From contig NZ_QCZK02000042.1 in NCBI RefSeq assembly GCF_003347595.2, positions 1 to 34,535 of the forward strand: 34,535 nucleotides of DNA. The letters run 5' to 3'. The stretch's first letter is position 1, and each line of letters starts with the position of its first letter. The translations under genes and the position numbers were made by a program. Below, piece by piece: positions 16,708 through 24,223 of the stretch. The stretch is from Botryobacter ruber. Lineage in GTDB: Bacteria > Bacteroidota > Bacteroidia > Cytophagales > Hymenobacteraceae. Below the pieces are notes generated by a model. It had not been told where the DNA came from and did no database searches. It worked only from the letters and a program-made list of their open reading frames with translations.

Positions 16708-18207
16708 CTACACGCCGGCTATTTTCAAAAGCCCGTCCGCCAGGGTACGGTCGTTGCTGAGCCGGGGTACTTTGTTCTGGCCTCCCAGCTTGCCCTGCGA
16801 CTTCATGTAATTACGGAAAGCACCGGCAGGCAAGGCTTTTATCTTCAGGTTGTCCAGAATATGACCGGTTATCAGGTCGTTGTAATAGGTGTTGAGCTGC
16901 TGCAACTTCCCGTTCAGTTCTTTTTCGAAAGCATCCATGTCGCGGGGCGGTTTGGCAAACTCCACCAGCCACTCGTGGTACGATTTACCTTTGTCCTGGC
17001 TTACAAACGGGGCCACCGTAAACTCGATCAGCTCCACTTCCGGGAATTTCTGTACGGCATGGTGCATGGCTTTTTCAACCTCCTCGCCGATTACGTGCTC
17101 TCCGAACGCAGAAATAAAATGCTTGATACGACCGGTTACCAGCAGCTTGTAAGGCTTTACGGAAGTAAATTTAACCGTGTCGCCGATGGAGTAGCTCCAG
17201 AGGCCTGCGTTGCTGCTGAGCACCAGTGCATAGTTCACCCCCGGCTCCACCTGCCCGATGGTCAGGCGGGTTGGGTTGGCGCTGAAATATTCTTCCACCG
17301 GGATAAACTCATAAAAGATACCGCTGTCGAGCAAAAGCAGCAGCCCCTTGTCGTCCTGCTGGTTCTGAAAGGCAAAGAAGCCTTCCGAAGCCGGAAAGGT
17401 TTCGATAGAATCTACGTGCTTGCCGATGGACTCCACGAGCTTTGGCCGGTAAGGCTCAAAATTCACGCCACCATACACAAAGAGTGAAAAGTTCGGAAAA
17501 ATATCTTTTATCTTTTTACCCGTCTGCTCCATCAGCTTATCGAAATACATCTGCACCCAGGGCGGAATGCCCGAGATCAGGGTCAGGTCCTGGTTTATGG
17601 TTTCCCGGATTACTTCGTCGAGCTTGGTTTCCCAGTCGTCGATGCAGTTAGTGGCATAGCTGGGCAGCTGGTTCGTGCGCAGGTAACCCGGCACGTGGTG
17701 GTTGGCAATACCCGATAAGCGCCCGGTCAGAATTCCGCCCACTTCTTCCAGCACCGGGCTGCCCGAAAGGAAAATCAGCTTGCCATCCAGAAACTGCGAC
17801 TTGCCGGTTTCGTACACATAGGCCAGCAGTGCATCGCGGGCGCCGTTGATGTGGTTGGAGATGGAATCGTGGGTAATGGGAATGTATTTGGTACCGGAGG
17901 TGGTGCCGGAAGTTTTGGCCAGGTACAGCGGCTTGCCCTGCCAGAGCACATCCTCTTCTCCTGCTTTCACGCGCTTCATGTAAGGCAGCAGCCCTTCGTA
18001 ATCCCGAACCGGCACAGCCTTCACAAAATCCTGGTGCGATTTTATTTTCGAAAAGTCATGATCGCTGCCAAAGGCGGTTTGCTTTGCTTTCTTTATTATT
18101 TTCTTAAAGACTGCTTGCTGTGCTTCAACCGGATGCTGCATCCATTGCTGCTGCTGTTTATGCACATAGGCCGCAAATGGTTTACTCAACAATGCTCTTA
18201 CACCCAT
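16708..18207 (-). CDS. GH3 auxin-responsive promoter family protein (acyl-adenylating superfamily)
   Basis: The 499-aa protein matches the GH3 family, whose plant members adenylate carboxylic acids and join them to amino acids. The ATP-binding motif TSGTTSGTKYIPI is at residues 99-111, followed by FVYGGVNFEPYRP (~245), TFPASEGFFAF (~270) and the hinge and C-terminal block VTGRIKHFISAFGEHVIGEE (~380). Bacterial homologues are frequent in Bacteroidota and have no agreed substrate. The gene lies upstream of dxr on the same strand with an 87-nt gap. Upstream of it is a large palindromic element (18253-18415). Confidence 0.9.
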   Translation of the reverse strand: MGVRALLSKPFAAYVHKQQQQWMQHPVEAQQAVFKKIIKKAKQTAFGSDHDFSKIKSHQDFVKAVPVRDYEGLLPYMKRVKAGEEDVLWQGKPLYLAKTSGTTSGTKYIPITHDSISNHINGARDALLAYVYETGKSQFLDGKLIFLSGSPVLEEVGGILTGRLSGIANHHVPGYLRTNQLPSYATNCIDDWETKLDEVIRETINQDLTLISGIPPWVQMYFDKLMEQTGKKIKDIFPNFSLFVYGGVNFEPYRPKLVESIGKHVDSIETFPASEGFFAFQNQQDDKGLLLLLDSGIFYEFIPVEEYFSANPTRLTIGQVEPGVNYALVLSSNAGLWSYSIGDTVKFTSVKPYKLLVTGRIKHFISAFGEHVIGEEVEKAMHHAVQKFPEVELIEFTVAPFVSQDKGKSYHEWLVEFAKPPRDMDAFEKELNGKLQQLNTYYNDLITGHILDNLKIKALPAGAFRNYMKSQGKLGGQNKVPRLSNDRTLADGLLKIAGV

Positions 18208-18252
18208 ATTATTTTTCTTTGCCGTGTGGTAAAGATAGGCAGATTAACCCTA

Positions 18253-18415
18253 AGAGCATGTTTAATTTTCGTTTTTGCAAGCGAAAATTGCTCGGGAAGG
18301 GTTCTGACGAAATGTTTTTTGAGCAGCATAGCAGCGCTATGGTGCGAGAAAAATATGAAGTCAGGTTCCTTTCCGGGCAATTTGCAGCGCAAAGGACGGA
18401 ATTTAAACATGCTCT
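18253..18415. repeat. 163-bp near-complete palindromic element
   Basis: The ends AGAGCATGTTTAA (18253-18265) and TTAAACATGCTCT (18403-18415) are perfectly complementary. Inside, AATTGCTCGGGAAGG with GTTCTGAC pairs with the reverse complement of GTCAGG and CCTTTCCGGGCAATT, and the centre closes with CATAGC AGC GCTATG. The element therefore folds into one long hairpin over nearly its full length. A 70-codon minus-strand frame runs through it but is a by-product of the repeat. It sits between the divergent GH3-like and OsmC genes and looks like a MITE or REP-type element. The remaining parts of the 18208-18527 gap are AT-rich with no clear promoter match. Confidence 0.8.
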
Positions 18416-18527
18416 AAAGCCATAAAGGCCTCACAAGATTTTAAGGAAACAGGAATATAGTTTGAAATTAATTTTATACATTAACTTATCAATCCAAATT
18501 TTACTAAAATCAAAAACAGAAAAAACT

Positions 18528-18962
18528 ATGAAACAGCATTCTGCAACAGCAAAATGGAACAAAGGCCTGAAAGACGGTATCGGCGAAGTAACAACAGGAA
18601 ACGGCACGGTAAAATCAAAATATTCATTTGAAACCCGCTTTGGCGAGGGGAAAGATGGTACATCGCCCGAAGAACTGATAGGGGCCGCCCTTTCAGGGTG
18701 CTTTTCGATGTTCCTGAGCTCCGTAGCCGAGAAAAAAGGTCTTTCACCGGAATATGTTAAATCAGACGCTAAAGTATACCTGGGCCAGAAAGACGGCGCC
18801 GCCCACATTATGAAAATAGAACTCTTTACCGAGGCTGTAATTCCCGGCGTAGAAGACGCTGCTTTCCAGGAGATGGTGAAGGAGTCGAAGGCCAACTGCC
18901 CGGCTTCGAAAGCGCTTGCCGCTGTGCCGGAAGTGACGGTGCAGGCTACGCTGAAAAAATAA
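18528..18962 (+). CDS. OsmC family peroxiredoxin
   Basis: OsmC/Ohr proteins reduce organic hydroperoxides with a pair of cysteines. This 144-aa protein has the two expected cysteines, Cys58 in ALSGCFSM and Cys124 in KANCPASKAL, and the N-terminal strand motif TAKWNKGLKDGIGEV. The spacing and the NCPASKAL block place it in the OsmC rather than the Ohr branch. I start at the ATG at 18528 because the open frame upstream (from 18462) encodes a hydrophobic leader-like stretch not found in this cytosolic family. A PH-like membrane protein gene follows 61 nt later. Confidence 0.93.
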   Translation: MKQHSATAKWNKGLKDGIGEVTTGNGTVKSKYSFETRFGEGKDGTSPEELIGAALSGCFSMFLSSVAEKKGLSPEYVKSDAKVYLGQKDGAAHIMKIELFTEAVIPGVEDAAFQEMVKESKANCPASKALAAVPEVTVQATLKK

Positions 18963-19023
18963 ATTTCCTATATTGCAGCTGCGGAATATTGCAGCCGCTT
19001 ATGTTTTACCTCAAATTACATGT

Positions 19024-19521
19024 ATGGCACCAACCAATGGTAGTGCAAGATCTTCTTTAATAGTGCAGTTAAGCCCTTCGCGTAAGCTGAAGCTCTCGTT
19101 TACGGTGCAGTTAGTGCTCACCCTTTTCTGGTTAGCCTGGGCTACCATGCTGCTTTTAACCGAAGATTCCGGAGACGGGCAGAAGTTTCTGCATTATGTT
19201 TTTTTTGCGCTGGCCTTCATGTTCCTGGTGTATGTCATCCTGCAGAACACATCCATTTTCGGGGTGCAGTCTTACATCGAGATCACTTCTGAATACATTG
19301 TGGTAAAAAGAGGCGTTTTCCGGTCCAAAAGAATTGCTGCTATTCCGGATATCGCAGCTGTAAAAGTATCGCCGCTGGCACTCTGCATCATCGACAGAAG
19401 CAGGGATAAAATTTACCTGGACCTGAAACAGGTACGCAAGAAACGTGACATACAGAAAGTGAAGGAAAAAATGCAGGAACTGGCCGCAAGGTTTAACTTT
19501 TTGATGGAAACTGCAGGATAA
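19024..19521 (+). CDS. Bacterial PH-like membrane protein, hypothetical
   Basis: This 165-aa protein has two adjacent transmembrane segments (about residues 25-45 and 57-76) followed by a ~80-residue domain with the strand pattern of a bacterial PH-like domain (YIEITSEYIVVKRGVFRSKRIAAI). The frame extends upstream to a TTG at 18973, but the ATG at 19024 gives a more usual N-terminus. The C-terminal ~30 residues are rich in K, E and Q and probably helical. Function is unknown. A perfect bidirectional terminator starts 20 bases after the stop codon. Confidence 0.7.
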   Translation: MAPTNGSARSSLIVQLSPSRKLKLSFTVQLVLTLFWLAWATMLLLTEDSGDGQKFLHYVFFALAFMFLVYVILQNTSIFGVQSYIEITSEYIVVKRGVFRSKRIAAIPDIAAVKVSPLALCIIDRSRDKIYLDLKQVRKKRDIQKVKEKMQELAARFNFLMETAG

Positions 19522-19540
19522 GCAGTAAGTACTGTCACAG

Positions 19541-19593
19541 CTGAAAAATAAAAAGCGCCATACCCGGAAAGTATGGCGCTTTTTATTTTTCAG
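19541..19593. terminator. Perfect bidirectional terminator between PH-like gene and dnaA
   Basis: A 23-bp perfect stem with loop CCGGAAA. The GC part AAGCGCCATAC / GTATGGCGCTT is flanked by A-rich and T-rich tails (AAAAATAAAA and TTTTATTTTT), so it works as an intrinsic terminator in both directions. It serves the plus-strand PH-like gene and the minus-strand dnaA gene, whose stops are 20 and 71 bases away. Confidence 0.93.
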
Positions 19594-19606
19594 ATTATCT
19601 TAACAG

Positions 19607-19660
19607 GAGCAGAGGCTGTGGTGGCAGGTGCAGCAGATTGTTTGGAGCCGGGATTGAAGC
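19607..19660 (+). repeat. Dispersed GC-rich repeat, copy 4 (extended)
   Basis: Perfect 25-nt core at 19609-19633, followed by CAGATTG, TTTGGAG and CCGGGATTGAAGC. The tail matches copy 3 at 12717-12729. It ends three bases before the dnaA stop codon, on the terminator side. Confidence 0.85.
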
Positions 19661-19663
19661 CCC

Positions 19664-21088
19664 CTACCCTGCCTTCGATTTAAACTTCTTCTGCAGTTCC
19701 TGTATGCTTACTTTAAATTTCTTATCGGTATCGATCAGGTCTGAGACGGTCTGAACGGAGTGGATCACGGTACTGTGGTCGCGGCCGCCGAAGTGGTAGC
19801 CAATGGATTTAAGGGAGTGGCTCGTGAATTCTTTGGCGAAGTACATGGCCACCTGCCGTGCCGTTACAATTTCTTTTTTGCGGGTCTTGGCTTTGAGCGA
19901 GTCCAGGCTTACCTGAAAATACTCCGCCACCGTTTTCTGTATGAAGTCGAGGTTCACCTCCGTCTCCACATCTTCGATGATGTGTTTGAGCGCCTGCTTG
20001 GCCAGCTCCAGGTCAATCTCTTTGCGGTTCAGCGACGACTGCGCAATCAGCGAAATCAGCACGCCTTCCAGTTCCCGTACGTTGGTATCCACGCTATAGG
20101 CCAGGTACTCCACCACGTTGTCGGGGATGTAAATACCGTCGCTCTGCATCTTTTTCTGGATGATGGCCATGCGCGTTTCAAAGTCCGGGCTCTGCAGGTC
20201 TGCCGTCAGCCCCCACTTAAAACGGGACAGCAGGCGCTCTTCCAGCCCCTTCAGGTCGCGTGGCGGACAGTCGGAAGTCATTACGATCTGCTTGCCAGAC
20301 TGGTGCAGGTGGTTGAAGATGTGGAAAAACATTTCCTGCGTCTTCTCTTTCCCGCTCAGGAACTGCACATCGTCGATAATGAGGATGTCCACGAGCAGGT
20401 AAAAGTTGGCGAAATCCTGCACGTTGTTCGTCTTGAGCGATTCGATGAACTGGTTCACGAACTTCTCGGAAGAAACGTACAGCACAAACTTTTCGGGATT
20501 GCTGTTTTTGATCTGGTTGCCGATGGCCTGCACCAGGTGTGTTTTGCCGAGCCCTACGCCCCCGTATACCATCAACGGGTTAAAGGAGGTGGTGCCGGGT
20601 TTGTTGGCAACTGCATAACCGGCCGAACGGGCCAGGCGGTTACAGTCGCCCTCGATGTAGTTCTCGAAAGTATAGGACGAGTTGAGCTGCGAATTCAGGA
20701 AGTTCCGGTCTATCGTCTTCGACTCGAACGGGCTCTTAATGAAGTTATGCTCCGGTCTATAAGAATTAACGACAGCCTGCGGTATTTTCTTGGTCGGGAT
20801 GTTAACCGTCTGCGGTTTGTTGGAGTCGTTGCCCCGGTCTACAATGATGGAGTACTCCAGGCGCCCTTCGCTCCCCAGTTCCTGGTAAATAACCTTTTTC
20901 AGCAGTCCCACATAGTGCTCCTCCAGCCACTCATAAAAGAACTGGCTGGGCACTTGTATTGTAAGCACGCCCTCGCGAAGCGACACAGGTTTAATCGGCT
21001 CAAACCAGGTTTTGTAACTCTGTTCGCCAATGCTATCCTTTATCACCTGCAGGCAGTTACTCCATACAGTCGTACAGTCTTTTATCAT
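19664..21088 (-). CDS. dnaA: Chromosomal replication initiator protein DnaA
   Basis: DnaA binds DnaA boxes at oriC and opens the duplex. The 474-aa protein has domain I (~1-85, with SFKTWFEPI-type sequence SYKTWFEPIKPVSL), a linker, the AAA+ domain III with Walker A GGVGLGKTH at ~177-185 and Walker B ILIIDDVQFL around 236-245, sensor sequences, and domain IV with the DNA-binding signature GGRDHSTVIH at ~433-442. The start is the ATG at 21088; a TTG four codons upstream is unlikely. dnaN is not adjacent. A perfect DnaA box lies 125 bases upstream (21213), suggesting autoregulation or a nearby origin. A bidirectional terminator lies downstream. Confidence 0.97.
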   Translation of the reverse strand: MIKDCTTVWSNCLQVIKDSIGEQSYKTWFEPIKPVSLREGVLTIQVPSQFFYEWLEEHYVGLLKKVIYQELGSEGRLEYSIIVDRGNDSNKPQTVNIPTKKIPQAVVNSYRPEHNFIKSPFESKTIDRNFLNSQLNSSYTFENYIEGDCNRLARSAGYAVANKPGTTSFNPLMVYGGVGLGKTHLVQAIGNQIKNSNPEKFVLYVSSEKFVNQFIESLKTNNVQDFANFYLLVDILIIDDVQFLSGKEKTQEMFFHIFNHLHQSGKQIVMTSDCPPRDLKGLEERLLSRFKWGLTADLQSPDFETRMAIIQKKMQSDGIYIPDNVVEYLAYSVDTNVRELEGVLISLIAQSSLNRKEIDLELAKQALKHIIEDVETEVNLDFIQKTVAEYFQVSLDSLKAKTRKKEIVTARQVAMYFAKEFTSHSLKSIGYHFGGRDHSTVIHSVQTVSDLIDTDKKFKVSIQELQKKFKSKAG

Positions 21089-21193
21089 CCAATTTTCCAA
21101 AGCACACCAGATCCGTTGGGTGAAACAAACCTCTTCATAAATTTCAGGGGGTTACAAATTTGCTCAAATAATTTTTAACAAAAAACTATTTAT

Positions 21194-22129
21194 TCACGAA
21201 GTTAATACAGGGTTATCCACAGGTAAAACCGCTGTATGCACAGCCCTTCTACGCTTCGTCTGTTTTTCAAATGTAAAATCGATCCGGCCCAGGTTGATGC
21301 CGGCAAAACCAACCTGGTTGATCAGGGTTTCGTGGCCGTTTTCGTGGCGCACAACTTCCGGCTTTTCCAGGAAGGTGTGGGTGTGGCCGCCAATGATCAG
21401 GTCGATGCCGCTTACCTGCGCAGCCAGTTTCCTGTCGTCTATTTTACCGGTTTTGTAGCTGTAGCCCAGGTGCGAAAGGCAGACCACCAGGTGGCATTTT
21501 TCCTGCTCGCGGAGCTGCTGCACCACTTCGCGGGCTTGCTGCACCGGGTCGAGGTATCTGGTTTCGCCATACTGCTTTTTACTCACCAGTCCCTGCAGGT
21601 CTATTCCTAAGCCAAACACCCCGATACGCAACCCGGCTTTCTCGAAAACTTTGTAAGGCTGAAAGCGGTCCTTTAGAATGGTATTCGAAAAATCGTAGTT
21701 AGCTACCAGGAACGGGAACTGTGCGTGTGGTAACTGGCGCTGCAAACCTTCCAGGCCGTTGTCGAAGTCGTGGTTGCCGAGTGTGGCCGCGTCGTACTGC
21801 ATCACCGACATGAGCTTGTACTCCAGCTCGCCCTCAAATAAGTTGAAGTAAGGCGTGCCCTGCCAGATGTCGCCTGCATCGAGCAGCAGCACGTTGGGCT
21901 CCTGCCGCCGGATGTTGGAAATAAGGGTGGCGCGACGGGCCATACCTCCCATGCCGGCATAGCGCCGCTCGTCGTCCGGGAACGGATCGATGCGGGAGTG
22001 CTGGTCGTTGGTGTGCAGGATGGTCAGTTTCAGCTGTTCGCCGGCGGCATTTGCCGAAAACGGGAAACCGAGTAGGCTAATACCGGCCGTCCCTGCTGCG
22101 GTTGTTTTTAAAAAGTCTCGTCGTTTCAT
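21194..22129 (-). CDS. 5'-nucleotidase family metallophosphatase, catalytic half, Tat signal
   Basis: This 311-aa protein begins with a twin-arginine signal (MKRRDFLKTTAAG) and contains the calcineurin-like phosphoesterase motifs of UshA-type 5'-nucleotidases: ILHTNDQHSR (Asp42, His44), LLDAGDIWQG, ATLGNHDFDN and IIGGHTHTF. It lacks the C-terminal substrate-binding domain, which is encoded by the gene immediately upstream with a 2-nt gap. The two proteins probably assemble into one nucleotidase outside the cytoplasm, the Tat route implying export after folding with metal. A DnaA box lies inside the 3' end of the gene. Substrate (nucleotide monophosphates or sugar-nucleotides) is inferred from family. 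Confidence 0.92.
   Translation of the reverse strand: MKRRDFLKTTAAGTAGISLLGFPFSANAAGEQLKLTILHTNDQHSRIDPFPDDERRYAGMGGMARRATLISNIRRQEPNVLLLDAGDIWQGTPYFNLFEGELEYKLMSVMQYDAATLGNHDFDNGLEGLQRQLPHAQFPFLVANYDFSNTILKDRFQPYKVFEKAGLRIGVFGLGIDLQGLVSKKQYGETRYLDPVQQAREVVQQLREQEKCHLVVCLSHLGYSYKTGKIDDRKLAAQVSGIDLIIGGHTHTFLEKPEVVRHENGHETLINQVGFAGINLGRIDFTFEKQTKRRRAVHTAVLPVDNPVLTS
21213..21221 (+). promoter_or_regulatory. Perfect DnaA box upstream of dnaA
   Basis: TTATCCACA is the exact consensus DnaA box, 125 bases upstream of the dnaA start and inside the last codons of the metallophosphatase gene. An AT-rich stretch (about 21135-21200) lies between the box and dnaA. Together these suggest DnaA autoregulation or part of an origin region. 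Confidence 0.6.
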
Positions 22130-22131
22130 GG

Positions 22132-22902
22132 TCAGGGTGCGGGTGAAGGAAGAACCGTAACGCGGGAGCGGGTGTCGGCGGTAATGGGCCGCCCCGCCGC
22201 TGTCTGCTCCCGGATGTGCTTGATGATGGCATCGCGCAACAGCATACCAACTTTAGCGGACGCCTGTGCTTTGCCCAGCATGGTCATGTTGTCGCCGCCA
22301 TGCTGCAGGAAATCGGATGTGAGCACGTTATAGGTCCGGTTTGGGTTAAAAGGCTTACCTCCTATTTTGATATCGGTGGCTTTTCCGTTTTGCACGGTGT
22401 AAGTTGCATTGGCAAAGTGGGCAATTTTGGAGGCGGCGGCAAAATCGAACAGCTCCTGCACGGTAGCACCATCGAGGGTAAGCACCACGAGTTCATTCTC
22501 GAATGGCACCACTTCATACACATGCTCCAGCCGGACCGGCCCCTTCGGCAGGGGTGCCCGCAGGCCGCCCTTGTTGGTCACAGCCAGATCCAATGGTTGC
22601 CCGTACAGCTGCCGCCCCTGGTAGAGGAGCAGGTCCACCACAAAATTGGCCAGCGGCGACTGGTAATCGCCTTTCGTTAATTCTTCCGGAGCAGTCCCCA
22701 GCACTTCCGTCATGTTGGCGTTGTACTGCGCACGGTAGGGCGCAATAATAGCCTCCGTCGCAGCATCGGCAGGAATGGACTTATCGACAGGCACCTCCGT
22801 CTGCACCAGGCCCGGGGTTGCCTGCCAGACACGCGGCTGACAGCCCAGCAGCACTAGCGCCAGCAGTAGCTTACCCATGCCGGTACGAAAGGGCCTTTTC
22901 AT
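22132..22902 (-). CDS. 5'-nucleotidase C-terminal domain lipoprotein
   Basis: This 256-aa protein has a lipoprotein signal (LLALVLLGC, lipidated Cys21) and consists of the 5'-nucleotidase C-terminal substrate-binding domain. Signatures are SPLANFVVDLLL, LAVTNKGGLRAPLPKGPV, the VYEVVPFENELVVLTLDG block and YNVLTSDFLQHGGDNM. These normally sit at the C-terminus of a single UshA-type enzyme; here they form a separate gene placed before the catalytic half, with 2 nt between them. I choose the Met at 22902 because it gives the cleanest lipobox; the frame opens ten codons earlier. The protein is probably anchored to a membrane and recruits the Tat-exported catalytic partner. Confidence 0.9.
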   Translation of the reverse strand: MKRPFRTGMGKLLLALVLLGCQPRVWQATPGLVQTEVPVDKSIPADAATEAIIAPYRAQYNANMTEVLGTAPEELTKGDYQSPLANFVVDLLLYQGRQLYGQPLDLAVTNKGGLRAPLPKGPVRLEHVYEVVPFENELVVLTLDGATVQELFDFAAASKIAHFANATYTVQNGKATDIKIGGKPFNPNRTYNVLTSDFLQHGGDNMTMLGKAQASAKVGMLLRDAIIKHIREQTAAGRPITADTRSRVTVLPSPAP

Positions 22903-22924
22903 GCAGAGGTGTTCAAAGTTAAAG

Positions 22925-22933
22925 TTATCCACA
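22925..22933 (+). promoter_or_regulatory. Second perfect DnaA box
   Basis: TTATCCACA again, 23 bases upstream of the nucleotidase lipoprotein start and about 1.7 kb from the first box. It could bring the nucleotidase pair under DnaA control or belong to a dispersed origin region; a chance occurrence cannot be excluded. Confidence 0.45.
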
Positions 22934-23156
22934 AAAATACGTGGCGGGCTCTAGCCGTACAAACTGCTGCTGCAGATAGTTCTAAAGTTTTGCACAAACC
23001 GGGAAAATCACCTGAACCAAAGCTTCAACTACAGCAACAGCTGCTGTTACAGGAGAAAAGGGAGTGTACGACCAAGAGCAAAAATTTATTACTATTGCTC
23101 TTCCGGACACAGATGTCCTGAACAGCTAATTACGAAACTGCAGGATAAGCTTTTGA

Positions 23157-23221
23157 GCAGCAGAGGCTATGGTGGCAACTGCAAAAAAGCTTTCTGCTGC
23201 TGCCACCATAGTCACTGCTGC
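23157..23221. repeat. Two dispersed-repeat copies as a hairpin after the peroxidase gene
   Basis: Arm 23157-23177 (GCAGCAGAGG, then CTATGGTGGCA) and arm 23201-23221 (TGCCACCATAG, then TCACTGCTGC) are complementary at 19 of 21 positions around a 23-nt loop. Each arm is the 5' half of the dispersed repeat. The structure starts three bases after the peroxidase stop codon and could end or stabilise its transcript. There is no clear T tract, so I list it as a repeat rather than a terminator. Confidence 0.7.
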
Positions 23222-23224
23222 AGG

Positions 23225-24223
23225 TTATTTATGCGGATTGCTTAAATTCGGGTTAGTTACAAATTCCTGGTCGGTGAGGGTTTCCAGAAAGGCTACCAGG
23301 TCCTGCTTTTCCTGTTCGGTCAGGCCCAGGTTAAAGTTGTCCCGGTTTTTGTACAGGAGCGGGTCGAGCGTTGGCGAGGCTTTTATGCCGGAGTTGTAAT
23401 GCTCCACCACCTCCTCCAGCGTTTTAAAGCGTCCGTCGTGCATATAGCTTTTGCGGAGGCTCACATTGCGCAACGTCGGCGTTTTAAATTTTCCTTTGTC
23501 GGCAGGATTTCCGGTTATTTCGTAGAGCCCCAGGTGCTGTCCATCCGGGGCAGCCTCTAAGCCTATGTTATGAAACTCGTTGTTTGTGAACAGCACATTG
23601 CCGTGGCAATGAAAGCAGTCGCCTTTCTCGCTGAAGAACAGCTGCATGCCATTTTCTTCTGAAGGAGTAAACACATACTTGTTCTGCATGTTCCTGTCGA
23701 ATGGCGAATTGGCCGAAATCATGGTCCTGAAAAACTGCGCCAGCGCGTAGGCCAGCTCCTTGTGCGTCACCTCCTCTACCCGGTAGGCTTTTTTGAACAT
23801 GCGGGCATATTCCGGGTCGTTCGTAAACACTGCTGGGTCTGCTTTAAAGAATTCCTTTACTTCAAAAAGCGTAATATCCTCCAATTGCCCCCGTACTTTT
23901 CCTTTCCACAGGAAGTTCCTGCTCCAGCCCAGGTTCACAATAGGAAGCACGGTAGTTCCGGGTGTGGTAAAGCCCGATGCCTGCACATGGCAACTGCTGC
24001 AGGACCGGGTGCCATCATTGCTCAGGCGCCTGTCGTAGAACAGCCGCCTGCCCAGATCCACGCCTTCCTGCGTCATGGGATTATCTTCCGGAACCTGTAG
24101 CAAAGGGAAATGCACAGGCGTTTCCAGCTTGTAAGCAGTCGGACCCGAAGCCTCGGGATCGTTTTTCTGACAGGCTGAAAAGATGATCAGGCACAGGAAA
24201 AGGTATTTCTTAATCGTTTTCAT
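23225..24223 (-). CDS. Di-haem cytochrome c peroxidase (MauG/MbnH family) lipoprotein
   Basis: The 332-aa protein has a lipoprotein signal (lipidated Cys18 in IIFSAC) and two haem c attachment motifs, CSSCH at 75-79 and CFHCH at 203-207, in the typical di-haem cytochrome c peroxidase / MauG layout. Other family blocks are VDLGRRLFYDRRLS and FKTPTLRNVSLRKSYMHDGRF. It overlaps the 3' end of the MbnP-family gene by 14 nt, so the two are translated together. In the characterised MbnH/MbnP pair the di-haem enzyme oxidises a tryptophan of MbnP to kynurenine to create a copper site; that role is a reasonable inference here. The start at 24223 is chosen for the lipobox. Confidence 0.9.
   Translation of the reverse strand: MKTIKKYLFLCLIIFSACQKNDPEASGPTAYKLETPVHFPLLQVPEDNPMTQEGVDLGRRLFYDRRLSNDGTRSCSSCHVQASGFTTPGTTVLPIVNLGWSRNFLWKGKVRGQLEDITLFEVKEFFKADPAVFTNDPEYARMFKKAYRVEEVTHKELAYALAQFFRTMISANSPFDRNMQNKYVFTPSEENGMQLFFSEKGDCFHCHGNVLFTNNEFHNIGLEAAPDGQHLGLYEITGNPADKGKFKTPTLRNVSLRKSYMHDGRFKTLEEVVEHYNSGIKASPTLDPLLYKNRDNFNLGLTEQEKQDLVAFLETLTDQEFVTNPNLSNPHK

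Larger units (their letters stand above)
22903..23224. other. Gap with second DnaA box and an inverted pair of repeats
   Basis: This 322-base gap separates two minus-strand genes. It holds the second DnaA box (22925-22933), a short hairpin GGACA / TGTCC (23105-23118), a 17-nt word GAAACTGCAGGATAAGC (23134-23150) that also occurs at 19507-19523, and the inverted repeat at 23157-23221. No gene is apparent. Confidence 0.5.

Noticed and set aside
18198..18410. 70-codon minus-strand frame
   Set aside because: It lies inside the 163-bp palindromic element and would be open because of the repeat's composition.
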